Positions 17,431-25,428 of a stretch of 64,000 nucleotides of DNA are shown piece by piece. This DNA is from Marinobacter sp. LV10R510-11A (GTDB lineage: Bacteria; Pseudomonadota; Gammaproteobacteria; Pseudomonadales; Oleiphilaceae). Numbering within the stretch: the first letter of the stretch is position 1; every line of letters begins with the position of its first letter. Location: the NCBI RefSeq assembly GCF_900215155.1, contig NZ_LT907980.1, forward strand, positions 2,852,001 through 2,916,000, read 5' to 3'. The translations under genes and the position numbers were made by a program. The notes under the pieces are model-generated. The model was not told where the DNA came from and ran no database searches. It was given only the letters and a program-made list of their open reading frames with translations.

Positions 17431-17659
17431 GCGCGGCTCCTTTATGGCTGCTGACTCCCTGCTCCAACTTTTAAACGAGTTTTCCGCTGACGTTCACCCC
17501 CTCTGCCAGCCAATCGCCACCAGCCACTGCCGCCTGACACCCGAAGACCGGGCACAAAGGGGAATCAGCGATGGCTTACTGCGATTGTCAGTGGGGCTTG
17601 AGGATACGGGGGATTTGATTGCGGATCTGGAGCAGGCGCTGGATAGTTTAGCGAACTAG
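17423..17659 (+). pseudogene. C-terminal fragment of a Cys/Met-metabolism PLP enzyme
   Basis: The last 45 codons (TSHCRLTPEDRAQRGISDGL, LRLSVGLEDTGDLIADLEQA) match the conserved C terminus of cystathionine gamma-lyase or O-acetylhomoserine sulfhydrylase enzymes (about 390-430 aa). The PLP-lysine domain is absent. The first 30 codons (ADSLLQLLNEFSADVHPLCQ) do not fit the family. It is a 3' relic. Confidence 0.75.
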
Positions 17660-17672
17660 CTGCGGCACTCCC

Positions 17673-17697
17673 GGGGACGGATTTCAAATCCGTCCCC
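17673..17697. repeat. Perfect palindrome, REP-like or terminator
   Basis: GGGGACGGATTT and AAATCCGTCCCC flank a single C, giving an 11-bp hairpin with a 3-nt loop. It lies 13 nt after the PLP-enzyme relic. GGGGACGGATTT-type palindromes are common dispersed elements next to REP-associated transposases, and a transposase relic of that type occurs at 21.0 kb. It may also terminate transcription. Confidence 0.55.
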
Positions 17698-17743
17698 TTA
17701 TCGCTACAAGCGCCTGTTCACGCTTCGAGTGCTTCGAGTTGGA

Positions 17744-18295
17744 TCAGAGGGCTGCCCGTCGCCCCTTGAGGCCCAAAACGGCACAGACGATTCCGATGAG
17801 CACCATCACGGCGATTACCCAGGTCGGCACGAAGAAGGTGTGGTAGACGTCCCAGCCGAACAGTTTCAGCAGTTCGGAGAACTGGGTCGTTGCCCCCACC
17901 AAGTGGCCACCTATGGTGCCGGTCGTGGCAAAGATTGAGATGCCGATCAACGCCAGCAGGAGCAGTACCCAGCGTCGGGCACCGTCGAATGCTGTGCTGC
18001 CGGCTCGCCAGACGAGCACGGTCAACATGCTGAAGACCCCCAGCGACCAGAGCGCCGTGAGAATGTGGTTGCGGGCCAGGGGGCTGGAGGTGCTGGCCTC
18101 GATCGGCCAGACCAGTAAGCCGCTGGTGATGGCAACCAGAGCGGCCAGCAGGCTCAGTACCAGCACCGGCAACAGGGCGGCGCGGCTGAGTTCGGCCATC
18201 CGGCCGGGCAGCAGGGCGCCGATCAGGATCATCAGAGTGGCGAGTGCCCAGAAGCCCAGGGGAAAGTGAACAAGCATATGGTGCAAGCCGCTCAT
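17744..18295 (-). CDS. DUF2231-type membrane protein
   Basis: A 183-aa inner-membrane protein with about five helices. It starts MSGLHHMLVHFPLGFWALA; the paired histidines near the N terminus and at about residue 67 (LARNHILTALW) are typical of DUF2231 proteins and may ligate haem. Its ATG (18295) overlaps the stop of the haem-binding gene, with AAGGAG upstream. The pair probably forms a membrane-anchored b-type haem module, perhaps moving electrons; the partner enzyme is not in the window. Base composition is GC-rich compared with flanking genes. Confidence 0.75.
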   Translation of the reverse strand: MSGLHHMLVHFPLGFWALATLMILIGALLPGRMAELSRAALLPVLVLSLLAALVAITSGLLVWPIEASTSSPLARNHILTALWSLGVFSMLTVLVWRAGSTAFDGARRWVLLLLALIGISIFATTGTIGGHLVGATTQFSELLKLFGWDVYHTFFVPTWVIAVMVLIGIVCAVLGLKGRRAAL

Positions 18296-19740
18296 GATGG
18301 TTCTCCTTTGCGGTTGTTGGAGGTGTTGCGGAAGGCTGGGAGCAACGCGACCACCACGCCGAACATGGCGATCAGTCCGGCGATCAGGGTCAGGATCCAC
18401 TGGCGGATGATGGCGTCGTTAAACTCCATCTCTACGCCGTAGATCGCCAGCTGACGTTCGCTGTGCCGGGCGCGAACCGGGGTACCCTCGGCGATGTCCG
18501 GTGCGCCGGCATGGGCGCGGCTGACCAGTAGCGGCCAGTCCACCTGACCGGGATAGAACAGGGTCATGTCGAACCACTCATCATCCCAGTCGGGGGCGCT
18601 GCCGGTGAAGGCGGTGGCCTGGAGGTCCGCCTGCCGCCCGAGCCCCAGGGTGTAGGGTAGGGAGACATAATGCCAGCGGCTGCCGGTGGCGTTGCGATGT
18701 ACGGCAAAGCCGATGTCGTAGACTCCCTGGTCGGCGAGGATCTTGTCATCCAGCGGGCTGCCTGTATCCAGGTCGCGCACTAGCGTCACGTCCCAGTAGC
18801 CGTCCTCCCAGCGCGCCTGGCCTTGGACGGCGATGCTGCCCCGAGAGCCCTCGGGCTGGCGCAGCAGGCGGCGAGGGATCACGTCGCCTTCCTGCCAGTC
18901 GTGGTCAGGATCGAAGTCGGTCCGGTTGTCCTCGGAGAGGTAGTAGAATCCGTCGAAGTCGACCTCGCCGGATACCACATCCTCCCAGCGCAGGGCTCGC
19001 TGGCCCGTTTTCTCGGGGTCTAGCATCCAGCGCGGACGATCGCTTTCGCTATCCCAGTTGGTGGTGTAGGGGCCAGAGCCGGCGTCACTGTTGCGATACT
19101 CGCCGACCCACTGATCGTCGGAGACCCCGATGGGGTTGGAGCGCCCGGCTCGCCAGTGCCAGAGGTCGAGGAAGTAGCCGGCCTCGCGCTGGGCGGCGAG
19201 CACGTCGGCATCCGCGACGCTGCGCCAGTCGCCCCGGTCGGTGCGGGTGTCTGGCAGGTACTTGCGGACGTCGCTTTGCCCCAGCTGCTGTCCGAGGTGG
19301 GGGTGCGCCGAGACTTCCGCCGGGCTCGCCGAGTCGCTGAAGAAGCGCATTTGGTCACCCACCGTGATATAGCCGCCATAGCGACCGAAATCAGGCACAC
19401 CGCCATCGTCCACCAGCATGGCGACCCGGTCCTCATAGGTGCCGTCAGGGTTGGGGCCTGGCATGGAACTGCCGTGGCGGATCCACTCGCCGTCCTCGTA
19501 GCGCAGCATGTCGTGGTAGACATGGGCCTGTTCGGCGGGCCAGCGATAGCGGAAGAAGATCCGCTCGTCGTTGTACGCGGCTTGAACCTGCAACGGCATG
19601 GTCAGCTCATCGGGGATTGAGATGTTGCGCTCCGGGTCGTCCTCGATCACCCCGCTGCCCTGGGTGACCCAGGCGAGCCCGAGCGCTATGGGTAGCCCTA
19701 GTGCCAGCCAAGGAATGCCAGTCTTGTCTTGACGTGCCAT
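18292..19740 (-). CDS. Ethylbenzene-dehydrogenase-related haem-binding protein
   Basis: The 482-aa product has an N-terminal hydrophobic helix (about 9-27), a large periplasmic domain of the EB_dh family (haem-binding gamma subunits of DMSO-reductase-type enzymes) and a C-terminal helix (IIRQWILTLIAGLIAMFGVV). Family-like segments include FFRYRWPAEQAHVYHDML, DDGGVPDFGRYGGY, QARWEDGYWDVTLVRDLDTG and DIGFAVHRNATGSRWHYVSL. The start at 19740 follows AGGAG. It is cotranscribed with the DUF2231 gene. It is markedly GC-rich and rich in Asp, suggesting transfer from a higher-GC, perhaps halophilic, donor. No molybdenum subunit is nearby. Confidence 0.82.
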   Translation of the reverse strand: MARQDKTGIPWLALGLPIALGLAWVTQGSGVIEDDPERNISIPDELTMPLQVQAAYNDERIFFRYRWPAEQAHVYHDMLRYEDGEWIRHGSSMPGPNPDGTYEDRVAMLVDDGGVPDFGRYGGYITVGDQMRFFSDSASPAEVSAHPHLGQQLGQSDVRKYLPDTRTDRGDWRSVADADVLAAQREAGYFLDLWHWRAGRSNPIGVSDDQWVGEYRNSDAGSGPYTTNWDSESDRPRWMLDPEKTGQRALRWEDVVSGEVDFDGFYYLSEDNRTDFDPDHDWQEGDVIPRRLLRQPEGSRGSIAVQGQARWEDGYWDVTLVRDLDTGSPLDDKILADQGVYDIGFAVHRNATGSRWHYVSLPYTLGLGRQADLQATAFTGSAPDWDDEWFDMTLFYPGQVDWPLLVSRAHAGAPDIAEGTPVRARHSERQLAIYGVEMEFNDAIIRQWILTLIAGLIAMFGVVVALLPAFRNTSNNRKGEPS

Positions 19741-19807
19741 ATGTACTCCTGAATCAGAGGGTGAGAGGGTGTGGCGAACTTTCAGTGTAGCCTCAAACCG
19801 GCGGAAT

Positions 19808-19827
19808 GATATGACATAGGTCATATC
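19808..19827. promoter_or_regulatory. CRP/FNR-type palindrome upstream of the haem-protein gene
   Basis: GATATGAC and GTCATATC are perfect inverse complements around ATAG. The site is centred about 77 nt upstream of the start codon. TGAC-N4-GTCA geometry fits CRP/FNR-superfamily regulators (FNR, DNR or HcpR-like). Inference from symmetry and position only. Confidence 0.5.
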
Positions 19828-19922
19828 GGGACCTGAATCCCGACTGCTGGAGCGAGCGGCCTAGCGTGTAGTGGTGAACTAAATTTGGTCGCCGCAGTCG
19901 TCATTATCTCCGCAGGATGGAG

Positions 19923-19937
19923 TAGGATTAAATCCTA
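19923..19937. promoter_or_regulatory. Short palindrome in the intergenic region
   Basis: TAGGATT and AATCCTA flank one A. It lies between the haem-protein gene and the S41 peptidase relic. It may be an operator or the remnant of a promoter; no regulator is implied. Confidence 0.25.
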
Positions 19938-19957
19938 TCTTATGGGGGAGACCCGTC

Positions 19958-20930
19958 ATGCGTCGCACAAACGGACCTGGAGTTTTCTATGAAGACTGGC
20001 TGAAAACGTGACCACTCCCCTGCGGCCCCTGTTTTCAGAGACCTCCAGGGTGCCTGGCGTTCTCAGGGTTACGGCAAAATACTGCTGATAGAGAGCGACC
20101 AATACACCCTGTTTGAAGAAACCACCATCAGTTGCCGGAAGCTTTATACGGGCGCCATCGCAGAGCTCAATCATTATTACGAAGATCTGGTAGTGTCCGC
20201 AACTGGGCGGGCGTTCAGTGCCCATCGTGTTAGCGGCGTGGCGCGCATCAGCTTTCGGCGCCTCAAAGCATTGCCGGCGAATGCCACTGCAACCCGGAAC
20301 CATGCCTCGAAGGATCCGGAATACAACTTCGAATTCTTTTGGAGAACGTTCGACGAGCAGTACGCCTTGTTCGAACTGAAAAGCGTGGCCTGGGACCAGG
20401 CGTACCACAGCTATCACCCGCAAATTAACGCGCGCAGCTCACGAGAAACCCTGTTTGCAACCATGGCAACCATGGCAACCATGCTGCGGCCGCTGAAGGA
20501 TGGCCACATCCGTTTGAATACACCCTGGGGCCATTACAATGCCGGCGCTCACCCCGCACTTTACCAGCGGCTGACACAGGAGCTTGAAGATGCCAACGAT
20601 GACCGGGAACTCGCAAGCTATCTGGGGGATCTGAAAGAATGGCTGCACGATGTGATCCACGAGGACTACCTCGGGAATGGCGTTAGCCATGGCGGCAACC
20701 GGCTACTGGAGTGGGGGCACCTCAATGACGCCGCCGACACCCTTGAGCGCCACCTGCCAAATGGCTGGCACCTGACGTTATCCAACGAAATCTACCGGGT
20801 CTACGATGGCCAGCTGTACGAAGATGTCAGTATCCCGCCCCATATCCGCCTGCAATATCTTGGTCGAAAGGGTCGTGAAGAAGGGAAAGATCCGATGCTG
20901 GAGCGGGTGCTTAGGCTCGTTGGCGGATAA
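19958..20930 (+). pseudogene. S41-family peptidase, degraded
   Basis: Three pieces of an S41 (C-terminal-processing/tricorn-like) peptidase can be read. A short opening (GPGVFYEDWLKT) ends in a stop at about 20010. After a frameshift the main frame runs GAWRSQGYGKILLIESDQYT, FFWRTFDEQYALFELKSVAW and LRPLKDGHIRL. The C-terminal end is LPNGWHLTLSNEIYRVYDG, YEDVSIPPHIRLQYL and DPMLERVLRLVGG. The catalytic core with the nucleophilic Ser and Lys between DGHIRL and LPNGW is largely missing and the signal peptide is lost. A small tandem repeat (ACCATGGCA) gives MATMATM at about 20459-20480. The product cannot be an active peptidase. Confidence 0.75.
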
Positions 20931-20940
20931 GGGGCAATGA

Positions 20941-20990
20941 GTGTGCCGGGGTCAGGTCTTGCGTTTTGCCCCTGCCTTGCCCTTTCGTTG
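20941..20990. repeat. REP-like sequence beside a RAYT relic
   Basis: The motif GGGGTCAGGTCTTGCGTTTT followed by GCCCCTG is typical of REP/RAYT-associated palindromes, in which GGGGTCAGG pairs with a CCTGACCCC-like arm. Here the second arm is partial. It stands about 50 nt upstream of the REP-associated transposase relic. Confidence 0.45.
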
Positions 20991-21042
20991 TAATCGTCTC
21001 AGTCTGTCCGGCCTCAATTAGAACCACGGAAGGAGCCAGGGA

Positions 21043-21243
21043 ATAGCCAGACCGCTGCGACTGGAATTTGCCGGTGCGTTGTACCATGTGACGTCTCGCG
21101 AAAATCGGCGTGAGATGATTTTTGAATCTAACGATGACCGCCGCGCCTTTTTTTCAGTTTTCGACGAAGTGTGTGAGACCTTCAACTGGGAATGCCACGC
21201 CTGCGGCCTGATGCGCAATCACTACCATTTTTTGATTGAAACT
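21043..21243 (+). pseudogene. REP-associated tyrosine transposase (RAYT), N-terminal fragment
   Basis: About 67 codons, ARPLRLEFAGALYHVTSREN, RREMIFESNDDRRAFFSVF and CGLMRNHYHFLIET, form the first part of a Y1 (IS200-like) transposase with the HxH-type metal site (NHYHF). The expected ATG before ARPLR is ATA here, and the catalytic tyrosine helix is missing: sequence switches to an old yellow enzyme at about 21243. Confidence 0.82.
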
Positions 21244-21863
21244 ATCCCCCTCTGCCCAACCGCATACTGATGTCTCCGCTTACCCGTTCGCGCTCAAGCC
21301 AACCAGGCGATATCCCGAACGACATGAACGCGCACTACTACCAGCAAAGGGCAACTGCAGGGTTGATTCTCAGTGAAGCGACTCAGATCTCTCCTCAAGG
21401 CAAGGGCTACGCTTTCACACCGGGCATTCACTCCCGGGACCAGATTGATGGTTGGAAAAAGGTTACCGGTGCTGTTCACACGGCCGGTGGCCGCATCCAC
21501 ATGCAGCCATGGCACGTGGGCCGCATTTCCCACCTGGACCTGCAGCCCAACGGCAACCAGCCAGTCGCACCCTCCGCTATCAAGCCGGAAGGTGCCAAGA
21601 CTTTTATCAGCGCAGACTCCGGCATGGTTGACGTGCCTGAGCCTCGGGCACTGGAATCCGCCGAAGAAGCCCGCACCCGTATCAGCGAAGGGCGTTGCGA
21701 TCTGGTGACCTTCGGCCGGCCGTTTATCGCCAACCCGGATCTGCCCGAGAGCTTCCGCCAGAATGCGCCGCTTAACGAGTGGGATGACAGCACCTTCTAC
21801 GGTGGCGATGAGCACGGGTATACCGACTACCCCACACTGGAAGAACTTGAAACTAACGCCTGA
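21244..21863 (+). pseudogene. NemA-type alkene reductase (old yellow enzyme), internally deleted
   Basis: The frame encodes the start of an OYE (PLPNRILMSPLTRSRSSQPG, DMNAHYYQQRATAGLILSEA, GRIHMQPWHVGRISH) and its end (GRCDLVTFGRPFIANPDLPE, WDDSTFYGGDEHGYTDYPTL). The middle of the barrel, about 150 residues with the HGANGYL substrate and FMN loop, is gone: the chain passes from PEPRALE to SAEEARTRISEGR. The true N terminus was replaced by the transposase relic. An in-frame product of about 200 aa could be made but would lack FMN-binding parts. Confidence 0.85.
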
Positions 21864-21896
21864 TCAGAAGTTTTTGATCGAAGCAGGAGCAAGACT

Positions 21897-22591
21897 ATGA
21901 GCAACACTAACGATCCGATTAACAGTGTCGTGGACCCACGCTGGTTCCAGTCCGGCCCGCTGCAAAGCAAGGCTATGGGCGAACATCGCTGGCGATTCCT
22001 CTGGCAAAGCTTGATCGCGCTTGAGCGCAGCCTCAGGCTCCTTGGCCAGAGGCTACACATCGCCTTTGGTGAACCGGAGAAGGTGATCCAAAACCTGGTT
22101 CACCAACACCGCATTGCCCGGGTGATTCGCTCGAGACAACCGGGCACACAGGAGACCGGACAGTGGCAGTGGATCAAGGGCCTGCTACCCGACACGCTGT
22201 TCCAGCAATTTGAAACCCTTAGCCTCTTCACCGGAGGAGAAAAAGCCGGCCTGGCGCGCCTGCAGGAGCTCCTGTTCGGCAACCACGCAATCGATAACTA
22301 TAAGCAAACGCGAAACGAATCCACGTACTGGCTGTGGTTCGAGCTGCTCTGGCGGGAATATTTCTACTGGTACGCCATGAAGCACGGGGCTGACCTTTTC
22401 CGGCGTAAAGGCGTGCAACGCAAACGCGGGCCGGTGTCGGTGCAGACCCCCGGGGCCTGCGCCAGTTCAACCTGGAAAAGCAGGCACAACAGTACAACCC
22501 GGCAGGTATCTTTGTTAACAAGTGGCGTGGCCACTGTGTGCAACCCGTGGGATTGCACACAGTGGATGCGGCAGACTGGCCGATTTCATGA
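21897..22591 (+). pseudogene. Cryptochrome-DASH/photolyase-like gene with several deletions
   Basis: Parts of a DASH cryptochrome are recognisable in order: VVDPRWFQSGPLQSK, MGEHRWRFLWQSLIALERSL, RVIRSRQPGTQETGQWQWI, FTGGEKAGLARLQELLFG, NESTYWLWFELLWREYFYWY and RRKGVQRKR. After a frameshift come [20 protein letters not shown] and [20 protein letters not shown]. Missing are the first beta strand, the linker before GGEKAG, the stretch between YKQTRNE and NESTYW, and about 90 residues of the FAD site before GADPRGL. It cannot be functional as read. Intact homologs are about 450-480 aa. Confidence 0.85.
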
Positions 22592-22639
22592 CATTATTGC
22601 AGTTGGCTATCCAACTTAATCAAGAGAGGATACTTGTTC

Positions 22640-23050
22640 ATGGCTCTGTTCAGCCAGAAGAACGCGCAGAAACAGTTGAATGCCGAAGCAGAAAAGGTAA
22701 ATCGTGCCGATCTGGAGACTCTGCTTGAGCGACAGCGGGCGATTGAAGACAAGGTCAAAGGCAGCGGAAAACTGAACCGGTTCAGCGCCGATATCAAACT
22801 GATGTTCTCCATGATCCGGGATTACTGGAACGGCAGTTACCGCGATGTCCCCTGGAAAAGCATTGCCGCGATCGCGGGTGCGCTTCTATACGTAATGAAC
22901 CCTCTGGATTTCATCCCGGATCTTATAATTGGATTTGGTTTTCTGGACGATGCCGGCGTGGTTGCACTGTGCCTGAAACTGGTGGAATCCGACCTGCACA
23001 AATACGCGGCCTGGAAAGAACACAAAGATGACGCCGGGCGATTCGCATAA
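22640..23050 (+). CDS. YkvA-family (DUF1232) protein
   Basis: A 136-aa protein. The N-terminal half is soluble and charged (possibly coiled coil, about 8-45). The DUF1232 core is WKSIAAIAGALLYVMNPLDF followed by IPDLIIGFGFLDDAGVVALC. The NPLDFIPD motif is the family hallmark. Function is unknown; members are small membrane-associated proteins. It is the only intact gene in the decay zone between 19.9 and 24.3 kb. A TTG at 22634 is an alternative start. Confidence 0.85.
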   Translation: MALFSQKNAQKQLNAEAEKVNRADLETLLERQRAIEDKVKGSGKLNRFSADIKLMFSMIRDYWNGSYRDVPWKSIAAIAGALLYVMNPLDFIPDLIIGFGFLDDAGVVALCLKLVESDLHKYAAWKEHKDDAGRFA

Positions 23051-23124
23051 GCACATTGATTGAATAATGAACTACAGGTAATCTCACCGCCCTGACCTTT
23101 AACCGCTACACCCCCGGAGAGCAC

Positions 23125-23532
23125 GTGGATTTTGCCACCCTGATCGGACTTGTTGGCGCCCTTGCACTCATCGCATCCGCCGTTATTCTCGGCGTATCAC
23201 CTGATGTTTTCCTGAATTCTGCATCACTGCTGATCGTTGTTGGTGGGACCATGCTTGTTGTGCTCGCCAAGTTCAGCATTCCACAGTTTCTCGGGGCTTT
23301 TAAAGCGGCTGCGCGGGCGTTCAAATTCAAGCTCCCGGAGACCCAGGCCAGCATTGAAAAGTTGGTGGACGTTGCTAATGTTTCCCGCAAAGAGGGAGTG
23401 CTCGGGCTCGAAGACCGAGAGGTGGCCATTCAGCAAGGCACAAACCCACGTATTATCGAACAGATGCTCTCCAGCTACTTGCCCCCGAACCAGCGTGACA
23501 CAGCGCCTGAGGCGGAGGCCAGCAGCGGATAA
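23125..23532 (+). pseudogene. MotA/PomA-like stator gene, internally deleted
   Basis: The 135-codon frame (GTG start) encodes the first two helices of a MotA/PomA protein (DFATLIGLVGALALIASAVI, SASLLIVVGGTMLVVLAKFS), the first part of the cytoplasmic loop (RKEGVLGLEDREVAI) and the family C terminus (QGTNPRIIEQMLSSYLPPNQ). About 120 residues with the torque-generating loop and helices 3-4 are missing, in frame. Intact PomA is about 255 aa. Without helices 3-4 it cannot form the ion channel. Confidence 0.85.
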
Positions 23533-23537
23533 GCCCC

Positions 23538-24288
23538 ATGGACGAGCTGCCAGAAGAGGAAAAGCCGGGCATCCCGGCCTGGGTTGTTACCTTTGCAGAC
23601 CTGATGTCGCTGCTGATGTGCTTCTGCTGTCGTTTTCTGAAATCGACGCGCAGAAGTTCAAGCAGATTGCCGGTGAGCTCTCACAAGCCTTCGGGGTTCA
23701 GCGTGAGGTACCGGCGCTGGAGATTCCGCAGGGCACCAGCCCGATCTTCGATAAGTTCTCGCCGGCGCCCCCTGAACCAACGCTGGTCAATGAAGTGAGG
23801 CATACCACAACCGATCAGCAGCCTGAACTGCAGACTTTGAAGACGGCCGCATTACGGTAGAAAAAGATCAGGATCAGCGCAGCATCGTCATACGGGTAGA
23901 GGAGAAAGGCTCGTTTCCCTCTGGCTCTGCAGAGCTCACCTGGGAATTTGAGGGCCTGCTTCTGGAGATGGCGAAAGTGCTGGCCGATATGCCTGGCGAG
24001 CTGGCGGTTGAAGGACACACCGACGACGTTCCTATCCGGACGGCCCGCTTCTACAGCAACTGGGATCTTTCTGCGGCACGCTCAGCGGCGGTGGAAAATG
24101 TCTCTTCGGAAAATCGCGCGAAGAACCGACGTGTTGAAATCATAATCAATATGTCTGGCCCACTGGAGGAGCAGCGTTTACGGCTTCGGGAACTGATTGA
24201 AAAAGATGCCGATGAGCGCGAGGCTATCATCGATATTTGCCCCATTAACCCTGATTCGGATTCGGATTCGGGTAGTATTACCTGGTGA
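23538..24288 (+). pseudogene. MotB/PomB-like stator gene, frameshifted and deleted
   Basis: The frame starts as MotB (MDELPEEEKPGIPAWVVTFA, DLMSLLMCF, including the ion-binding Asp). It shifts after MCF (about 10 nt lost in a CTG-repeat tract), continues as VLLLSFSEIDAQKFKQIAGE, and shifts again before DFEDGRITVEKDQDQRSIVI. It ends with an OmpA-like domain (LAVEGHTDDVPIRT) in which about 25 residues before ENVSSENRAKNRRVEI are missing. Paired with the broken MotA gene six nt upstream, it was once a second stator set. Confidence 0.85.
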
Positions 24289-24330
24289 ATAAAGCCATCT
24301 GATAAATATGGGCACCAGTCAAATCGGTGC

Positions 24331-25428
24331 TTAGTCGGCATACCCGGTCAGCTCCATATAGCCTTCTCCCTGATGGCTTCCAGACACGCTGACGGGACTT
24401 TCCCAATACGGATAAAGCCCCCGGTTGAGGTAATCACCGGATGGCGCACTCAGCTCCAGATCTACCTGATAGTCAGAAATTCTAAGCTGCCAGCGCACAG
24501 GCACACCCTCGCGCCGTTCCAGCTCCTGCAGGCTCAGATCCTCAGGGCCCAGTCGAACAGGATCGTCTTCCGCAGGGAGCCATGTTCCAGATTGGAAGGT
24601 ACCGCTGTCATCCCGCAAACGAAAAGCCATCAGCTTGTCGCCGTTATCCAGATGCAGCGCAAACCAGTCCCAGCCTTTCTGCCCAGTTTTCAAAAGCTGG
24701 CTGCTCCACTCCCGATCAAACCAGCCCTTGCCACTAACCGCTAGCACTTCACCATCCAGTGTTACCTCGCCGGAGATGGCAATATCCACCAAACTGAAGT
24801 ACATCGAGCCTTCCCCGTTGGCGGATTTGGCGCTGAATCCGCCCTCGCCGTGAGCCACCGGAGGCCCCTCAATGTTTAGAGTCAGGTCATAGCTCCAACC
24901 CTCCCCGGCAGCTTGCAGTTGCCAGCGATTATTATCGGCATTGCTGGTCAGCCGCCAGTTATCAAGCCACACTTTAAAAGGTACCGCCGTTGCACCCGCA
25001 TTACCCATATCGCCTCGGGCAAGTTTTTCCGCAAAATAATGTTGGCCTTTCCAGCTAACCGCGCCGTGGGCCATCCAGGCAGCTTGCAGTGGCCAGTCGG
25101 TTGCAGCCGGCGCGGGCTCGGCCGCCGCTCTGGGCTGGAGTGCTTGTCGGAACTGCGTCCATTGCAGCCCTACCGGCTCGCCGGCCGCAGTTTCGAGATT
25201 TGCGGTGAGGTACCACCACTCAATACGGTGCTGCGGATGCGGCCCGAAGTCGGCGGGAAACGTCAGTTGGTCTCCCGGGCCTGGCTGCAAATACGGCGTA
25301 TCGGCTTTATTATTCGTGCCACCGTTATTCTCAAGCCCTGTCAGGCCGGCAAAGCCCTCATCTCCGGCATCTCCGGAGCAACCGGCCAGCAACAACAGAA
25401 CCAGTGCAAAACCCAAGTACCGAGTCAT
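24331..25428 (-). CDS. AttH-type lipocalin-like (CrtC-fold) lipoprotein
   Basis: A 365-aa lipoprotein (lipobox LLLAGC, Cys17) with the carotenoid-hydratase/AttH lipocalin-like fold: FPADFGPHPQHRIEWWYLTA near the N terminus, GKGWFDREWSSQLL in the middle and a closing GYMELTGYAD. AttH proteins are encoded with AttEFG ABC transporters and may carry or process a hydrophobic ligand in the periplasm; no substrate is established. Its ATG overlaps the stop of the permease gene by 4 nt, and it is the last gene of the five-gene RND-Att operon. Confidence 0.88.
   Translation of the reverse strand: MTRYLGFALVLLLLAGCSGDAGDEGFAGLTGLENNGGTNNKADTPYLQPGPGDQLTFPADFGPHPQHRIEWWYLTANLETAAGEPVGLQWTQFRQALQPRAAAEPAPAATDWPLQAAWMAHGAVSWKGQHYFAEKLARGDMGNAGATAVPFKVWLDNWRLTSNADNNRWQLQAAGEGWSYDLTLNIEGPPVAHGEGGFSAKSANGEGSMYFSLVDIAISGEVTLDGEVLAVSGKGWFDREWSSQLLKTGQKGWDWFALHLDNGDKLMAFRLRDDSGTFQSGTWLPAEDDPVRLGPEDLSLQELERREGVPVRWQLRISDYQVDLELSAPSGDYLNRGLYPYWESPVSVSGSHQGEGYMELTGYAD

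Noticed and set aside
20459-20480. Microsatellite-like ACCATGGCA repeat as a phase-variation tract
   Set aside because: Only two full units, in a multiple of three, inside a gene that is already broken.
24249-24266. GATTCG tandem repeat as a regulatory or CRISPR-like element
   Set aside because: It is a short in-frame repeat coding Asp-Ser at the end of the MotB relic; there are no spacers.
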